Translations under genes and position numbers: made by a program
The notes under the pieces: model-generated
The model's input: the letters and a program-made list of their open reading frames with translations, nothing else
Told to the model about the DNA's origin: nothing
Database searches by the model: none
Part shown: in pieces, positions 21,714 through 30,263 of the stretch
Position numbering within the stretch: the first letter of the stretch is position 1
Layout: each line of letters opens with the position of its first letter
Source: Synechococcus sp. MU1642
Lineage (GTDB): Bacteria; Cyanobacteriota; Cyanobacteriia; PCC-6307; Cyanobiaceae
Assembly: GCF_020514115.1 (NCBI RefSeq)
Contig: NZ_VTKZ01000008.1
Span: forward strand, 35,990 to 99,989
DNA length: 64,000 nucleotides
Direction: 5' to 3'

Positions 21714-22345
21714 TGACCACCTCAGCATTGGACCAGGCGCTTCAGAAGCTCGAGCGGGCCACCAGCACCCCTGAGTTGGTGAAAGCAACGCAAGCCCTTT
21801 GTGCGCTGAACGACCTTGAGGCCGCCAAACCGCTCGTGAAGGTGCTGGGGTTCAACAATCCGGCGGTGGCAGCCGTGGCAACACAGGGGCTGATTCAACT
21901 GGGACCGGACATCGTTCCAACGCTGTTGGTGAGCCTGGATGCCCGCAATTACGGCGCACGGGCCTGGGTGGTGAAGGTGATTGCCGCCTTGCGGGATCCA
22001 CGGGGTCTTGACCTCCTGGAGCATGCCCTTCAAGCAGACATCGCTCCGAGCGTGCGGCGCTCCGCAACCCGTGGCCTGGCGGACTTGGAGCTCAGTGAAG
22101 ACGCAGAGCACGATCAGCTTGAGCGCTGTTTCGAGGGACTGCTCAAAGCCGTACGAGACGACGAGTGGGTGGTGCGTTACGCAGCGGTCTACGGACTCGA
22201 GCAACGTTTGTACAGCGCAGCTGTGTCAACACACCTGGCCGAACAGGGCCGGGCCGCACTGAACCAGCTCGCGTCCGATGCGGAGGGTGTCAGGGTGGTG
22301 CAGCTGCGGGCTCTGAAAGCCCTCCAACGCCTTAACGCCGGATGA
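21713..22345 (+). CDS. rpcF: Phycocyanin alpha lyase chain RpcF
   Basis: A 210-residue CpcF-type partner of RpcE, with F-N-N-P-A-V-A-A-V-A-T-Q near residue 45, Y-G-A-R-A-W-V-V-K-V-I-A-A-L near 82, V-R-R-S-A-T-R-G-L-A-D-L near 110 and W-V-V-R-Y-A-A-V-Y-G-L near 150. Some marine Synechococcus instead carry rpcG, a fusion of these two chains that isomerises the bilin to phycourobilin. Here the reading frames stay separate. The stop overlaps the next gene's ATG by four bases. Confidence 0.87.
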   Translation: MTTSALDQALQKLERATSTPELVKATQALCALNDLEAAKPLVKVLGFNNPAVAAVATQGLIQLGPDIVPTLLVSLDARNYGARAWVVKVIAALRDPRGLDLLEHALQADIAPSVRRSATRGLADLELSEDAEHDQLERCFEGLLKAVRDDEWVVRYAAVYGLEQRLYSAAVSTHLAEQGRAALNQLASDAEGVRVVQLRALKALQRLNAG

Positions 22346-22821
22346 CCCAGAAACTGTTGTTCGTCTGCCTCGGCAACATCTGCCGCTCACCAGCGGCCGA
22401 AGGCGTCTTCCTGCATCTGCTTGAAGAGCGTGGCCTCAGTGATCAGTTCGTGGTGGATTCCGCCGGAACGGGCGGATGGCATGTGGGCAATCCGGCGGAC
22501 CGACGCATGCAGGATGCAGCCAACCGTCGCGGCATTCAGCTGCCCAGCCGCGCACGACAGATCAGCCTCAACGATTTCTCGAGTTTCGATCTGGTGCTGA
22601 CCATGGACGACGACAATCTCACGGCCGTCCAAGGACTGGCTCGAGAAGCCGGTCCTCGAGCAACGGCCAGCATCAAGCCAATGCTCAGCTACGCCCGGGG
22701 ATTCTCCGAAACCGAGGTGCCTGATCCCTATTACGGGGGCGAGGCGGGCTTCGAGCATGTGCTCGATCTGCTCGAGGACGCCTGCACCAACCTGCTCGAC
22801 GAACTCAGCCCGCCGGCGTAG
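22342..22821 (+). CDS. Low-molecular-weight protein-tyrosine phosphatase
   Basis: A 159-residue LMW-PTP. The active-site loop C-L-G-N-I-C-R-S lies at residues 9-16 (catalytic Cys9, Arg15) and the general acid is Asp in V-P-D-P-Y-Y-G near residue 130. It removes phosphate from tyrosine (or arginine) residues; the substrate is unknown. It overlaps rpcF by four bases and so may be cotranscribed with the lyases, but homologues usually mark the border of the phycobilisome region. Its 3' end overlaps the convergent panC-cmk by 17 bases. Confidence 0.92.
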   Translation: MTQKLLFVCLGNICRSPAAEGVFLHLLEERGLSDQFVVDSAGTGGWHVGNPADRRMQDAANRRGIQLPSRARQISLNDFSSFDLVLTMDDDNLTAVQGLAREAGPRATASIKPMLSYARGFSETEVPDPYYGGEAGFEHVLDLLEDACTNLLDELSPPA

Positions 22822-24307
22822 GCCAGGCCTCTTCGGCCACCCGAGAGCGGAACTGCCCCACCAGGGCATCGATCACAGCCTCAATGCTCATGCCATCGGT
22901 CACGAGCTCCACCGCGTCCCCCGCCTGCACCAGAGGAGCCTCCTCACGCGAGCTGTCGAGGTGATCCCGTTCGGCGATCTGTGCTTCGAGCTCAGATCGC
23001 TCAGGCACCGGGAAGCCCCGCTGCTCCAGATCAAGAGCCCGGCGCCGGGCCCGCTCACCAACCGTCGCCGTGAGGAACACCTTCAGATCAGCATCCGGGA
23101 AAACAGCGGTGCCGATGTCGCGGCCCTCTGCCACCAAACCACCCTTTGCACCCATCGCTTTCTGTTGAGCGGTCAGCGCTTGCCTGACGCAACGGTGCGC
23201 GGCCACAGCCGAAACCGATGCTGTGACGTCCGGCGAGCGAATCGCGTCGCTCACGTCCTGCCCGTTCACCAACACCTGCTGGCCTCCACCAGGCAGCGAC
23301 CGCAGCTGAAGGTCGAGATCGTTCAACAGCGGTGCAATGGACGCAGCATCCTGGGGGTCCACGCTGTTCTGTTGCACCAACCAGGTCACCGATCGGTACA
23401 TCGCGCCCGTGTCGAGGTAGACCAGCCCCATCTGCTCAGCAAAGGCCCGGGTGACGGTGCTTTTGCCAGCACCGGCAGGACCATCAATGGCAACAAGAGG
23501 CTGGCGGGTCATCAGAAAGACGTGATCGATCAATCGGGTCGTCCCGCAACGCACCGCCGCTGCCAACAGTGAGATGGCCGTTTCAGAGCCACAGGGCTGA
23601 AGTGTGTAGGGGTCGACCCTCTTTACATACTCCACCTCAAGGCCTGCTTCACCGAGGCTCAGGCGCACTGAGGTTTCGGGATCGGTGGGATCGGCACAGC
23701 GCAACGCCGACGGCAGAGCAGCGGCTTGAGCCCTATCAGCAGAGGTGAGGTACTTGTTGCGGGAGCTCAAGGCAAGACCATCAAGTTCACGAACGGTGGG
23801 AACGGCCCGGACTGCTACGTCCACATCGAGATCGGCCACTAGCCGGCGCAGGATCACCAGCTGCTGCCAGTCCTTTTCACCCAGCCAGAGGCAAGACGGC
23901 TCCACCAGCTGAAGTAGCCGGGCCACGACCGTGACCACACCATCGAAGTGACCTGGACGGGAGGCTCCACAAAGCTGGGTCTGCAGATCTGCCGGTGCTG
24001 AGCGCGATACCGCTGACTGGATCCCACTTGGATAGATGGCATCGACACTCGGTTCCCAGAGGGCATGGGCGCCAGAGCGTTCGGCTAAAACCCGATCCGC
24101 TTCAAGCGTTCGCGGGTAGCGATCAAAGTCTTCAGCTAGCCCGAATTGGAGTGGGTTGACGAACACACTCACCAGTACAGGCCCCTGTGCAGCAGCGAGG
24201 CGAATTAGTTCACCGTGGCCCTGATGAAGCCCCCCCATGGTGGGCACAAATTGCAGGGGTCCACTGAGGTTGACCCGGAAGCTCTCCAGCTCGGGCTGGG
24301 TGGACAG
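22805..24307 (-). CDS. panC/cmk: PanC-Cmk fusion: pantothenate synthetase and cytidylate kinase
   Basis: A bifunctional protein of ~500 residues. The N-terminal ~280 residues are pantothenate synthetase (joins pantoate and beta-alanine): V-P-T-M-G-G-L-H-Q-G-H, V-F-V-N-P-L-Q-F-G, G-E-K-D-W-Q-Q and S-S-R-N-K-Y-L-T. The C-terminal ~220 are cytidylate kinase: A-I-D-G-P-A-G-A-G-K-S, Y-L-D-T-G-A-M-Y-R-S and A-E-G-R-D-I-G-T. This fusion is common in cyanobacteria. The first standard start codon (GTG, 24247) would begin at V-P-T-M, without the usual ~20-25 leading residues. The open frame extends upstream through family-like sequence to a CTG at 24307, used here as a tentative start. Confidence 0.9.
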   Translation of the reverse strand: MSTQPELESFRVNLSGPLQFVPTMGGLHQGHGELIRLAAAQGPVLVSVFVNPLQFGLAEDFDRYPRTLEADRVLAERSGAHALWEPSVDAIYPSGIQSAVSRSAPADLQTQLCGASRPGHFDGVVTVVARLLQLVEPSCLWLGEKDWQQLVILRRLVADLDVDVAVRAVPTVRELDGLALSSRNKYLTSADRAQAAALPSALRCADPTDPETSVRLSLGEAGLEVEYVKRVDPYTLQPCGSETAISLLAAAVRCGTTRLIDHVFLMTRQPLVAIDGPAGAGKSTVTRAFAEQMGLVYLDTGAMYRSVTWLVQQNSVDPQDAASIAPLLNDLDLQLRSLPGGGQQVLVNGQDVSDAIRSPDVTASVSAVAAHRCVRQALTAQQKAMGAKGGLVAEGRDIGTAVFPDADLKVFLTATVGERARRRALDLEQRGFPVPERSELEAQIAERDHLDSSREEAPLVQAGDAVELVTDGMSIEAVIDALVGQFRSRVAEEAWPTPAG

Positions 24308-24318
24308 AACAACGCAGC

Positions 24319-24897
24319 TCAGCGCAGCACCTCAAGCTTGACCTGGGCGATTCCAGAGGCAATCAAACCAAGATCAGAGGCAGCGCCATGGCCAAGGTCG
24401 ATCACTCGGTGATCAATGAAAGGTCCGCGGTCGTTGATGCGAATCACGGCTGTACGCCCATTCCAGAGGTTGGTCACGCGCACTTTCGTTCCAAAAGGAA
24501 GCGTGCGGTGAGCCGCCGTCATCGTGCCGGGCTTGTAGACCTCACCATTGGCAGTGCGGTTGCCATAAAAACCGGGGCCATACCAACTGGCCTCCCCAGT
24601 GATGACCTTCACAACTTCAGGTAAGACCTTCAACTTCGGTTTGGGAAGTTCGGCAACTGGAGGCGCAACGACCGGTTTGACCTCCGCAGGGAAGAGCATT
24701 GCCTGGAGCTCGGAAGCCTGTGGCTCAGCGACCAGATCAAGGACGTCAATGGGTTGTGTTCCGTTGACCGAGAGGAAATCACTGGCCACCTCCGGTAGGA
24801 GTGCCGAACTCCCTGTAATTGCTCCGGAGAGCGTGGCCATCGTCATAAGGACTCGCATACAGAGCGGAGTGACCAAGACATGGAGAAGAACTCGCAA
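24319..24897 (-). CDS. rlpA: RlpA-like septal lytic transglycosylase
   Basis: A 192-residue exported protein. A hydrophobic N-terminus resembles a signal peptide; residues ~100-190 form the double-psi beta-barrel of RlpA: G-E-A-S-W-Y-G-P-G-F-Y-G, R-T-A-N-G-E, A-A-H-R-T-L-P-F-G-T and R-I-N-D-R-G-P-F, with catalytic His and Asp in the last two motifs. It probably cleaves denuded peptidoglycan at the septum or cell surface. ATG at 24897 or 24858 may be used. The panC frame lies 11 bases downstream. Confidence 0.87.
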   Translation of the reverse strand: MRVLLHVLVTPLCMRVLMTMATLSGAITGSSALLPEVASDFLSVNGTQPIDVLDLVAEPQASELQAMLFPAEVKPVVAPPVAELPKPKLKVLPEVVKVITGEASWYGPGFYGNRTANGEVYKPGTMTAAHRTLPFGTKVRVTNLWNGRTAVIRINDRGPFIDHRVIDLGHGAASDLGLIASGIAQVKLEVLR

Positions 24898-25175
24898 CTC
24901 CGGAGACGAGGCGTGTTCTCTTAAAAATTGTTTGTGACTCTAAAAAAACCGCTATCGAAAGAAAACTGGCCTTCATTGACCTTACCGGCACAGCCACCCA
25001 AGCCCGCCGCTAGGCGCAATCCCCGTACCGACTGGCAGATCAACGCCAGAACCCAAGCCCCCGCACATAAGCCACAAGCAAAAAGTGGATAAGCACAGCC
25101 AATCAGATGCTGTGACGACAAACAAAGCAGCACAGGCTCCGCGGCATTGCAGGATCGGTGCATCGGATTCGTTCC

Positions 25176-26213
25176 ATGGATTACAAGAGCGCTGGAGTTG
25201 ATGTCGAAGCCGGGCGCGCGTTCGTGCAGCGCATCAAGGCGTCTGTGGAAGCCACCCACCGTCCGGAGGTCATCGGTGGCCTCGGCGGTTTTGGCGGACT
25301 GATGCGTCTTCCACCCGGATTGCGCAAGCCCTTGCTGGTGTCGGGCACCGATGGCGTCGGGACCAAACTGGAACTAGCCCAGGAACATGGCAGCCATCAC
25401 GGTGTGGGCATCGACCTGGTGGCAATGTGCGTCAACGACGTGATCACGTCGGGAGCCGCGCCGCTCTTTTTTCTGGATTACATGGCCACCGGCGCCATAG
25501 CACCATCGGCAATGGCCGAAGTTGTTGAAGGAATCGCCGATGGCTGCAGGCAAAGCGGCTGCGCCCTGCTTGGCGGCGAAACGGCCGAGATGCCAGGGTT
25601 TTACCCCCAGGGGCGTTACGATCTCGCAGGTTTTTGCGTGGCCGTCGTCGAAGAAGACGAGCTCATTGACGGCCAACGCATTCAGCCTGGCGACAGCGTG
25701 ATCGGTGTGGCCAGCAGCGGCGTGCATAGCAACGGCTTCAGCCTGGTGCGCAAGGTGCTGGAACAGGCCAACGCAAATGCGAACACTGTGTATGGCGCCG
25801 ACCAGCGCCCCCTGATCGGCGACTTGCTGGCGCCAACAACCCTGTATGCCGACCTGGTGCAGCACCTGCTGCATAGCGGATGCGAGCTCCACGGCATGGC
25901 CCACATCACCGGCGGGGGGCTACCGGAAAATCTTCCGCGCTGCCTGCCGGAGGGCTGCTCTGCGCGCATCGATGCCTCTAGCTGGACGAGGCCACCCCTC
26001 TTCCATTGGCTGCAGGAGGCCGGGGACATTCCCGAACGGGACCTTTGGCACACGTTCAACCTCGGCATCGGCTTCTGCCTCGTGGTGCCGGCGGGGAGCG
26101 AAGCCGCTGTGATCGAGCACTGCCGAAGCAAGAACCATCAGCCCTGGGTGATTGGCAACGTGACCTCCAACACCCCAGGCAGCGCCGCTGTTCTCGAAGG
26201 TGTGCCCGCCTGA
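25176..26213 (+). CDS. purM: Phosphoribosylformylglycinamidine cyclo-ligase PurM
   Basis: A 345-residue AIR synthetase of purine synthesis: D-Y-K-S-A-G-V-D-V at the start, then [33 protein letters not shown] and [11 protein letters not shown]. It closes the imidazole ring of aminoimidazole ribotide using ATP. The ATG at 25176 gives the standard start; an earlier in-frame start at 25158 adds six residues. The 278-base region before it (24898-25175) shows no gene and presumably holds the divergent promoters for rlpA and purM. Confidence 0.95.
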   Translation: MDYKSAGVDVEAGRAFVQRIKASVEATHRPEVIGGLGGFGGLMRLPPGLRKPLLVSGTDGVGTKLELAQEHGSHHGVGIDLVAMCVNDVITSGAAPLFFLDYMATGAIAPSAMAEVVEGIADGCRQSGCALLGGETAEMPGFYPQGRYDLAGFCVAVVEEDELIDGQRIQPGDSVIGVASSGVHSNGFSLVRKVLEQANANANTVYGADQRPLIGDLLAPTTLYADLVQHLLHSGCELHGMAHITGGGLPENLPRCLPEGCSARIDASSWTRPPLFHWLQEAGDIPERDLWHTFNLGIGFCLVVPAGSEAAVIEHCRSKNHQPWVIGNVTSNTPGSAAVLEGVPA

Positions 26214-26331
26214 TTGCGTCAGTTTCAGACGGGTTTACCGCAGCAGAGCACCGGCCCAGAAGGGATCGAATAAGCTTCGTCTATGCACATCGGAACTTTT
26301 TCCGATAGCGACGCCAATACATCTTTTTTCA

Positions 26332-26964
26332 ATGCCTTTTGATAAGCCCCAGCGCATTACGCGCCGTCGATCGTCTGCAGGGCCAGTTCCTCCCAGACGC
26401 CCTTTGCCTTCAGGCCAGGACAGGCAACAGGGCTACAGGCAGGGCGCACGACCAACATTTCTCACCCTCCGTGATCACGGCAAGGTCTTCGTGGCCGACA
26501 TGCCCCACCTGTCGGATGGGCAACTAGCTCACATTTGCAAGGAAGCCCAGGAGGTTTTGGAAAGTCTCGAACGGCGAATTCAAGACATGGAGCAGGAGCT
26601 CAGTCATGGTCCTCAGGAGCGCGACACTCTGATCAAGGCGTCCACCAAACGTGACGTCACACGCCGGTTCATCCGCGCCATTCAGGACGAGCAGGATCAT
26701 CGCCAGAACAACCCTGCTCTGAGGAGCGCTGCAGGCGAATCGCTTCCGCGCACCTTTTTGGAAGTCGCCCGGCATCGACTGCCCGGGGCAACGTTTGATT
26801 CCTTGCTGCAGGAAGCCCTCGCCGCCTGCGCCCAGCAACAGGACACTCCCCCTGCCCCCACACGCTTGGAACCCTCACAGGACAAGGTCATTCCGATTCG
26901 CAATGACGGGGACAGCCTCCCGGTGGTGGTGAGCCCAGCACCTGAATCCGCCTCGGAGGCCTGA
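26332..26964 (+). CDS. Conserved hypothetical protein with coiled coil
   Basis: A 210-residue hydrophilic protein. The first ~45 residues are basic and proline-rich. The middle has a coiled-coil-like stretch (E-V-L-E-S-L-E-R-R-I-Q-D-M-E-Q-E) followed by R-R-F-I-R-A-I-Q-D-E-Q-D-H. The rest is low-complexity. The ATG at 26332 is chosen; the upstream in-frame extension to 26200 overlaps purM and lacks coding character. No family recognised. Confidence 0.72.
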   Translation: MPFDKPQRITRRRSSAGPVPPRRPLPSGQDRQQGYRQGARPTFLTLRDHGKVFVADMPHLSDGQLAHICKEAQEVLESLERRIQDMEQELSHGPQERDTLIKASTKRDVTRRFIRAIQDEQDHRQNNPALRSAAGESLPRTFLEVARHRLPGATFDSLLQEALAACAQQQDTPPAPTRLEPSQDKVIPIRNDGDSLPVVVSPAPESASEA

Positions 26965-26973
26965 GCACAACAC

Positions 26974-27960
26974 TCAGCGACTCTGAAAGGGATTGGCGGG
27001 CATACGCTCGCTGCAACGGATCCGGGCTTCATCCAACCGCTGACGCTCCTCAGGTGACATCGACCATTGCAGTGCAGCGGCAACATCCCTGGCCTGGTCT
27101 GGAGTTCGCAGCCCCGGGATCGGTGTTGTACCAAGAGCTCTGCACCAGTTCAAAGCAACTTGAACCATCGATGCCCCGCGTTCGATCGCGATGGCCTGGA
27201 TCTCACTGCGCAACTCAAGACTGACCGGAAGCAGGCGCCGAAACAAACGGGCCCTCAACCAGGTGTCAGGGCCCCTCTCCTCAGCCCCGGGCGCACAACC
27301 CAGCACGCCGAAAGCCAGAGGGCTGTAGGCCAATACCTCCACATCAAGGTCCCTGCTGACAGCGATCAACTCGCGCAGCTGATCATCCGCAGGCGCCAAA
27401 AGCGAACACTGCACCTGAACGCTGCGGAGGGAAACGCCGCGTGCCAACAGACGGCGATGGATCAACACCAGGCGTTGAGGGCCCAGGTTGGACAGCCCCA
27501 ACTCGTCCACCCGGCCAGCCAGAACGAGCTCAGCCAAACCATCGAGAAGGCCTTTCTCCTGCCAGGGGGCGTAACGCGCCGTACTCCAGTGCAATTGCAC
27601 GCGCCGCAGCTGCCCCTTGAGCCGCGATCGACTGGCCTCGAAGGCAGCATCAAAGCCCCGACGCCCCCATCGCCAGGGGAATGGGGCCAACTTCGTGGCC
27701 ACCGTCAACTGGGATCGGCGCAGGGCTGGCAACTCGGCCATGAAGTCGCCAAGCAGCGCTTCACTGCGTCCACTCAGGCTCCCCGTTCCATAAGAATCCG
27801 CGGTGTCGACCAAGTTGAGCCCAGAGCTGAGGGCCTGTCGAAACGTGGCACGAAGTCGAGTGTCGTCCCGCTGGGGGTCGTATCCCCAAACTGCCTTGTT
27901 ACCCCAGGCCCAGGTGCCGAAACCGATGCCGTTCAACGGGGCAATGCTGCTTCCAGCCAT
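26974..27960 (-). CDS. Aldo/keto reductase
   Basis: A 328-residue TIM-barrel NADPH-dependent oxidoreductase. It has G-I-G-F-G-T-W-A-W-G at the start, N-L-V-D-T-A-D-S-Y-G (catalytic Asp and Tyr), V-A-T-K-L (catalytic Lys), Q-L-H-W-S (His) and the cofactor loop T-P-I-P-G-L-R near residue 290. The substrate is unknown. The ATG at 27960 is preferred over 28005. It converges on the gene at 26332-26964 with nine bases between stops and overlaps nothing upstream. Confidence 0.9.
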   Translation of the reverse strand: MAGSSIAPLNGIGFGTWAWGNKAVWGYDPQRDDTRLRATFRQALSSGLNLVDTADSYGTGSLSGRSEALLGDFMAELPALRRSQLTVATKLAPFPWRWGRRGFDAAFEASRSRLKGQLRRVQLHWSTARYAPWQEKGLLDGLAELVLAGRVDELGLSNLGPQRLVLIHRRLLARGVSLRSVQVQCSLLAPADDQLRELIAVSRDLDVEVLAYSPLAFGVLGCAPGAEERGPDTWLRARLFRRLLPVSLELRSEIQAIAIERGASMVQVALNWCRALGTTPIPGLRTPDQARDVAAALQWSMSPEERQRLDEARIRCSERMPANPFQSR

Positions 27961-27985
27961 GATCGCTGTCGACCTGCCCCGCTGC

Positions 27986-28147
27986 ATGATGAGCGCATCC
28001 CCCACACAGGAACCTGCGACATCGACCGATCAGGCCGTGGAGGGATCAACCGCAGACGAAGAACGCATCCTCTGCAACCACTGCCGCAGAACCGCCAGCA
28101 ACGGCATTCGCTGCCTGGGCATGTGCGTCGCCGATAGCGATTATTGA
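27986..28147 (+). CDS. Small cysteine-motif protein
   Basis: A 53-residue protein with a disordered acidic N-terminus and a C-terminal C-N-H-C-R-R-T-A-S-N-G-I-R-C-L-G-M-C motif: four cysteines in two C-x(2-3)-C pairs, likely binding a metal. The motif and the D-S-D-Y ending look familiar from short unnamed proteins of Synechococcus and Prochlorococcus. Start chosen at ATG 27986 because the upstream frame is antisense to the reductase gene. Its stop overlaps the next start by one base. Confidence 0.75.
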   Translation: MMSASPTQEPATSTDQAVEGSTADEERILCNHCRRTASNGIRCLGMCVADSDY

Positions 28148-28620
28148 TGATCCACCTGTGGATGGCGTCATTGCTGTTCGCCGTTCCGGCGACGGGCAAT
28201 CCATCGCCGGCCTTTGGCCGTCTGGAGCACAGGCCTGCGCATTGCCGCATCGTCGTCGGGGGGCGTCCTCTGGCCTGCAAACGCCTGCAGATCAACGCCA
28301 ACGGAAGCCGCGGCCTGCGGCTTCGTTTCATCGGAGACGATCAAGTAATGGGCGGCAGCTACCAGTTGAGCTTCGTCAGCCTTGATGGAGACCAAGGCAG
28401 TCCGCTCAGCTGCGACAACTCTGGCTGCCGCTTGGATTCACGCCGCTGGGATGGGAGCCTGCTCAGCACGTCATGGGTCCGCTTTGATGCCAGGGGACTC
28501 CCCACGGGCCTACCGGCAACCCGAACCGCTCAAGGTCGCTGCCGGATTGATGCGGACACCATCAGCTGCGAGAGTCACTCACGCAACGTTGCCGGCATGA
28601 GCGCGGAGGCTCAATTGTGA
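28147..28620 (+). CDS. Exported hypothetical protein
   Basis: A 157-residue protein with a short hydrophobic N-terminus (L-W-M-A-S-L-L-F-A-V-P) resembling a signal peptide. The mature part has six cysteines, consistent with disulfide bonds in the periplasm, and repeated short strands. No family recognised. The ATG at 28147 shares a base with the preceding stop (TGATG), so the two genes form an operon. It ends 12 bases before the tRNA-Cys gene on the other strand. Confidence 0.68.
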   Translation: MIHLWMASLLFAVPATGNPSPAFGRLEHRPAHCRIVVGGRPLACKRLQINANGSRGLRLRFIGDDQVMGGSYQLSFVSLDGDQGSPLSCDNSGCRLDSRRWDGSLLSTSWVRFDARGLPTGLPATRTAQGRCRIDADTISCESHSRNVAGMSAEAQL

Positions 28621-28631
28621 TGAGGATTCAA

Positions 28632-28702
28632 AGGCGGCACCCAGATTCGAACTGGGGATAAAGGATTTGCAATCCTCTGCCTTACCACTTGGCCATGCCG
28701 CC
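28632..28702 (-). tRNA. tRNA-Cys (GCA)
   Basis: The minus strand folds as a 71-base tRNA: acceptor GGCGGCA with TGCCGCC, anticodon loop with GCA between GGATT and AATCC, T-loop TTCGAAT, and U as the discriminator base, as is usual for cysteine tRNAs. CCA is not encoded. Confidence 0.97.
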
Positions 28703-28723
28703 ACCCGGGAACAGCCGTCCCCA

Positions 28724-29977
28724 TTGGGGGATCGTATCAGCCATGCCCCTGGCTCCCTGCTGTTTCTCTGCAATGGCCATGGGGAAGATCTGATCACCCT
28801 GCGGATCATCCAAGCCGTCCATCGGCGCGCACCGCGACGCCCCCTAACTGTGCTTCCTCTGGTGGGCTCCGGCCGGGTGTTTGATGCAGCAGTTCAGCAA
28901 GGATGGTTGACACGCTTGGGGCCGAAAGCGGCCCTACCCAGCGGTGGCTTCAGCAACCAAAGCCTGAAAGGTCTGCTGGCAGACGTCAGGGCTGGACTCC
29001 CCAGCCTGAGCTGGAGCCAATGGCGGTTGGTGCGCCGCCTGGGGCGTGAGCGCCAATCAATCCTTGCCGTCGGCGATTTGCTGCCACTGCTGATGGCATG
29101 GAGCAGTGGCGCTCCCTTCGGCTTCATCGGCACTCCCAAAAGCGACTACACCTGGCTCAGCGGTCCCGGACGGGCCAAAAGTGACTTTTACCACCGGCTC
29201 AAAGGCAGTGAGTGGGATCCCTGGGAATGGCGCTTGATGCGCTCGCGGCGCTGTCAACTGGTGGCCATGCGAGATCGGCTCACGGCCCGTGGCTTGCAAC
29301 GCAAGGGCGTGGGTGCTCTGGCGCTGGGCAATCCGATGATGGATGGCCTTCAAATCCAACCGCTGCCATCGGCCCTGGAACGCTGCCGCCGGGTGCTCTT
29401 GCTCTGCGGAAGTCGCATGCCGGAGGCCCAGCGCAACCTGAGGCGGTTGGTGCGCAGCGCCATGGCGCTGCCCGGGCGTGTACCGATGGCACTGCTCGTG
29501 GCCGTGGGCGCCCAACCCGATGCAGAGGCCCTGAGCGACAGTCTTGAACAACTGGGTTTTCGACGCAGCCTTCCGCCTTCGGACCAACTGGCTGCCGAAG
29601 CCTGCTGGGTGAAAGGAGCCTGCTTGGTGCTGATCGGGCGAGGTTGCTTTGACCGATGGGCCGGCTGGGCAGAAGTCGGTATCGCCACCGCCGGAACGGC
29701 GACGGAACAATTGGTAGGCCTGGGCGTTCCTGCCCTGTCCCTACCGGGACCAGGGCCGCAGTTCAAGCCGGGCTTCGCCCGCCGTCAGAGCCGCTTGCTG
29801 GGGGGAGCCGTTCGTCCGTGCCCTGACGAATCCGAGCTCACCAAACGACTCGAATACCTCCTGGCTGACCCGGCACTCCGCTCCCACCTGGGACGGATCG
29901 GTACGCAGCGGATGGGGCCAGCAGGGGGAAGCGATCAGCTCGCAAGACTGATCCTGGATCGCTTCAACGGATACTGA
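28724..29977 (+). CDS. Lipid-A-disaccharide synthase-related protein
   Basis: A ~417-residue protein related to LpxB-type glycosyltransferases: L-F-L-C-N-G-H-G-E-D near the start, L-P-L-V-G-S-G, I-G-T-P-K-S-D-Y near residue 150, L-G-N-P-M-M-D-G near 220, and the donor-site-like G-T-A-T-E-Q-L-V-G-L-G-V-P near 345. Cyanobacteria carry this as a single-copy conserved protein of undefined substrate. In-frame starts upstream fall in the tRNA-Cys gene; the first usable one after the tRNA is the TTG at 28724, chosen here. Marine Synechococcus have lipid A with unusual structure, so an envelope glycolipid role is possible. Confidence 0.75.
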   Translation: MGDRISHAPGSLLFLCNGHGEDLITLRIIQAVHRRAPRRPLTVLPLVGSGRVFDAAVQQGWLTRLGPKAALPSGGFSNQSLKGLLADVRAGLPSLSWSQWRLVRRLGRERQSILAVGDLLPLLMAWSSGAPFGFIGTPKSDYTWLSGPGRAKSDFYHRLKGSEWDPWEWRLMRSRRCQLVAMRDRLTARGLQRKGVGALALGNPMMDGLQIQPLPSALERCRRVLLLCGSRMPEAQRNLRRLVRSAMALPGRVPMALLVAVGAQPDAEALSDSLEQLGFRRSLPPSDQLAAEACWVKGACLVLIGRGCFDRWAGWAEVGIATAGTATEQLVGLGVPALSLPGPGPQFKPGFARRQSRLLGGAVRPCPDESELTKRLEYLLADPALRSHLGRIGTQRMGPAGGSDQLARLILDRFNGY

Positions 29978-29996
29978 AGGTCCCCGGTTGATTGCG

Positions 29997-30254
29997 ATGG
30001 CCGCGATTCAGGACCCCACCCTCGTCAAACTTTGTGCCCAGTTGGCCAGTCGACTGAGCATCAGCCTTGCCAGTGCCCGGCGCCAGGTGGAACAGGCCGC
30101 GGCCCGTGAAGGTCACCGCGATGTGGAAGGACGGCGAGCGATGGCTGAATCCATGCTGGCCGCCCTCGACAAGGACAACGGTGTCCACGCCCGCCAGCTG
30201 GACGCGTTGCTCGAGAACAGCGAAGGCGACGGCAACTTCATGCTGGAAGACTGA
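29997..30254 (+). CDS. Small conserved hypothetical protein
   Basis: An 85-residue, mainly helical, acidic protein (V-K-L-C-A-Q-L-A-S-R-L-S-I-S-L-A, then R-R-A-M-A-E-S-M-L-A-A-L). No domain recognised. The ATG at 29997 is preferred over a TTG at 29988. It follows the LpxB-like gene by 19 bases and its stop is nine bases from the convergent RNase D gene. Confidence 0.65.
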   Translation: MAAIQDPTLVKLCAQLASRLSISLASARRQVEQAAAREGHRDVEGRRAMAESMLAALDKDNGVHARQLDALLENSEGDGNFMLED

Positions 30255-30263
30255 GCTCCAGGC

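Noticed and set aside
22757..23572. 271-codon plus-strand frame
   Set aside because: Antisense to the cytidylate kinase part of panC-cmk, with no family features and low-complexity composition.
27067..28137. 356-codon plus-strand frame
   Set aside because: Antisense to the aldo/keto reductase, whose catalytic motifs are all present on the other strand.
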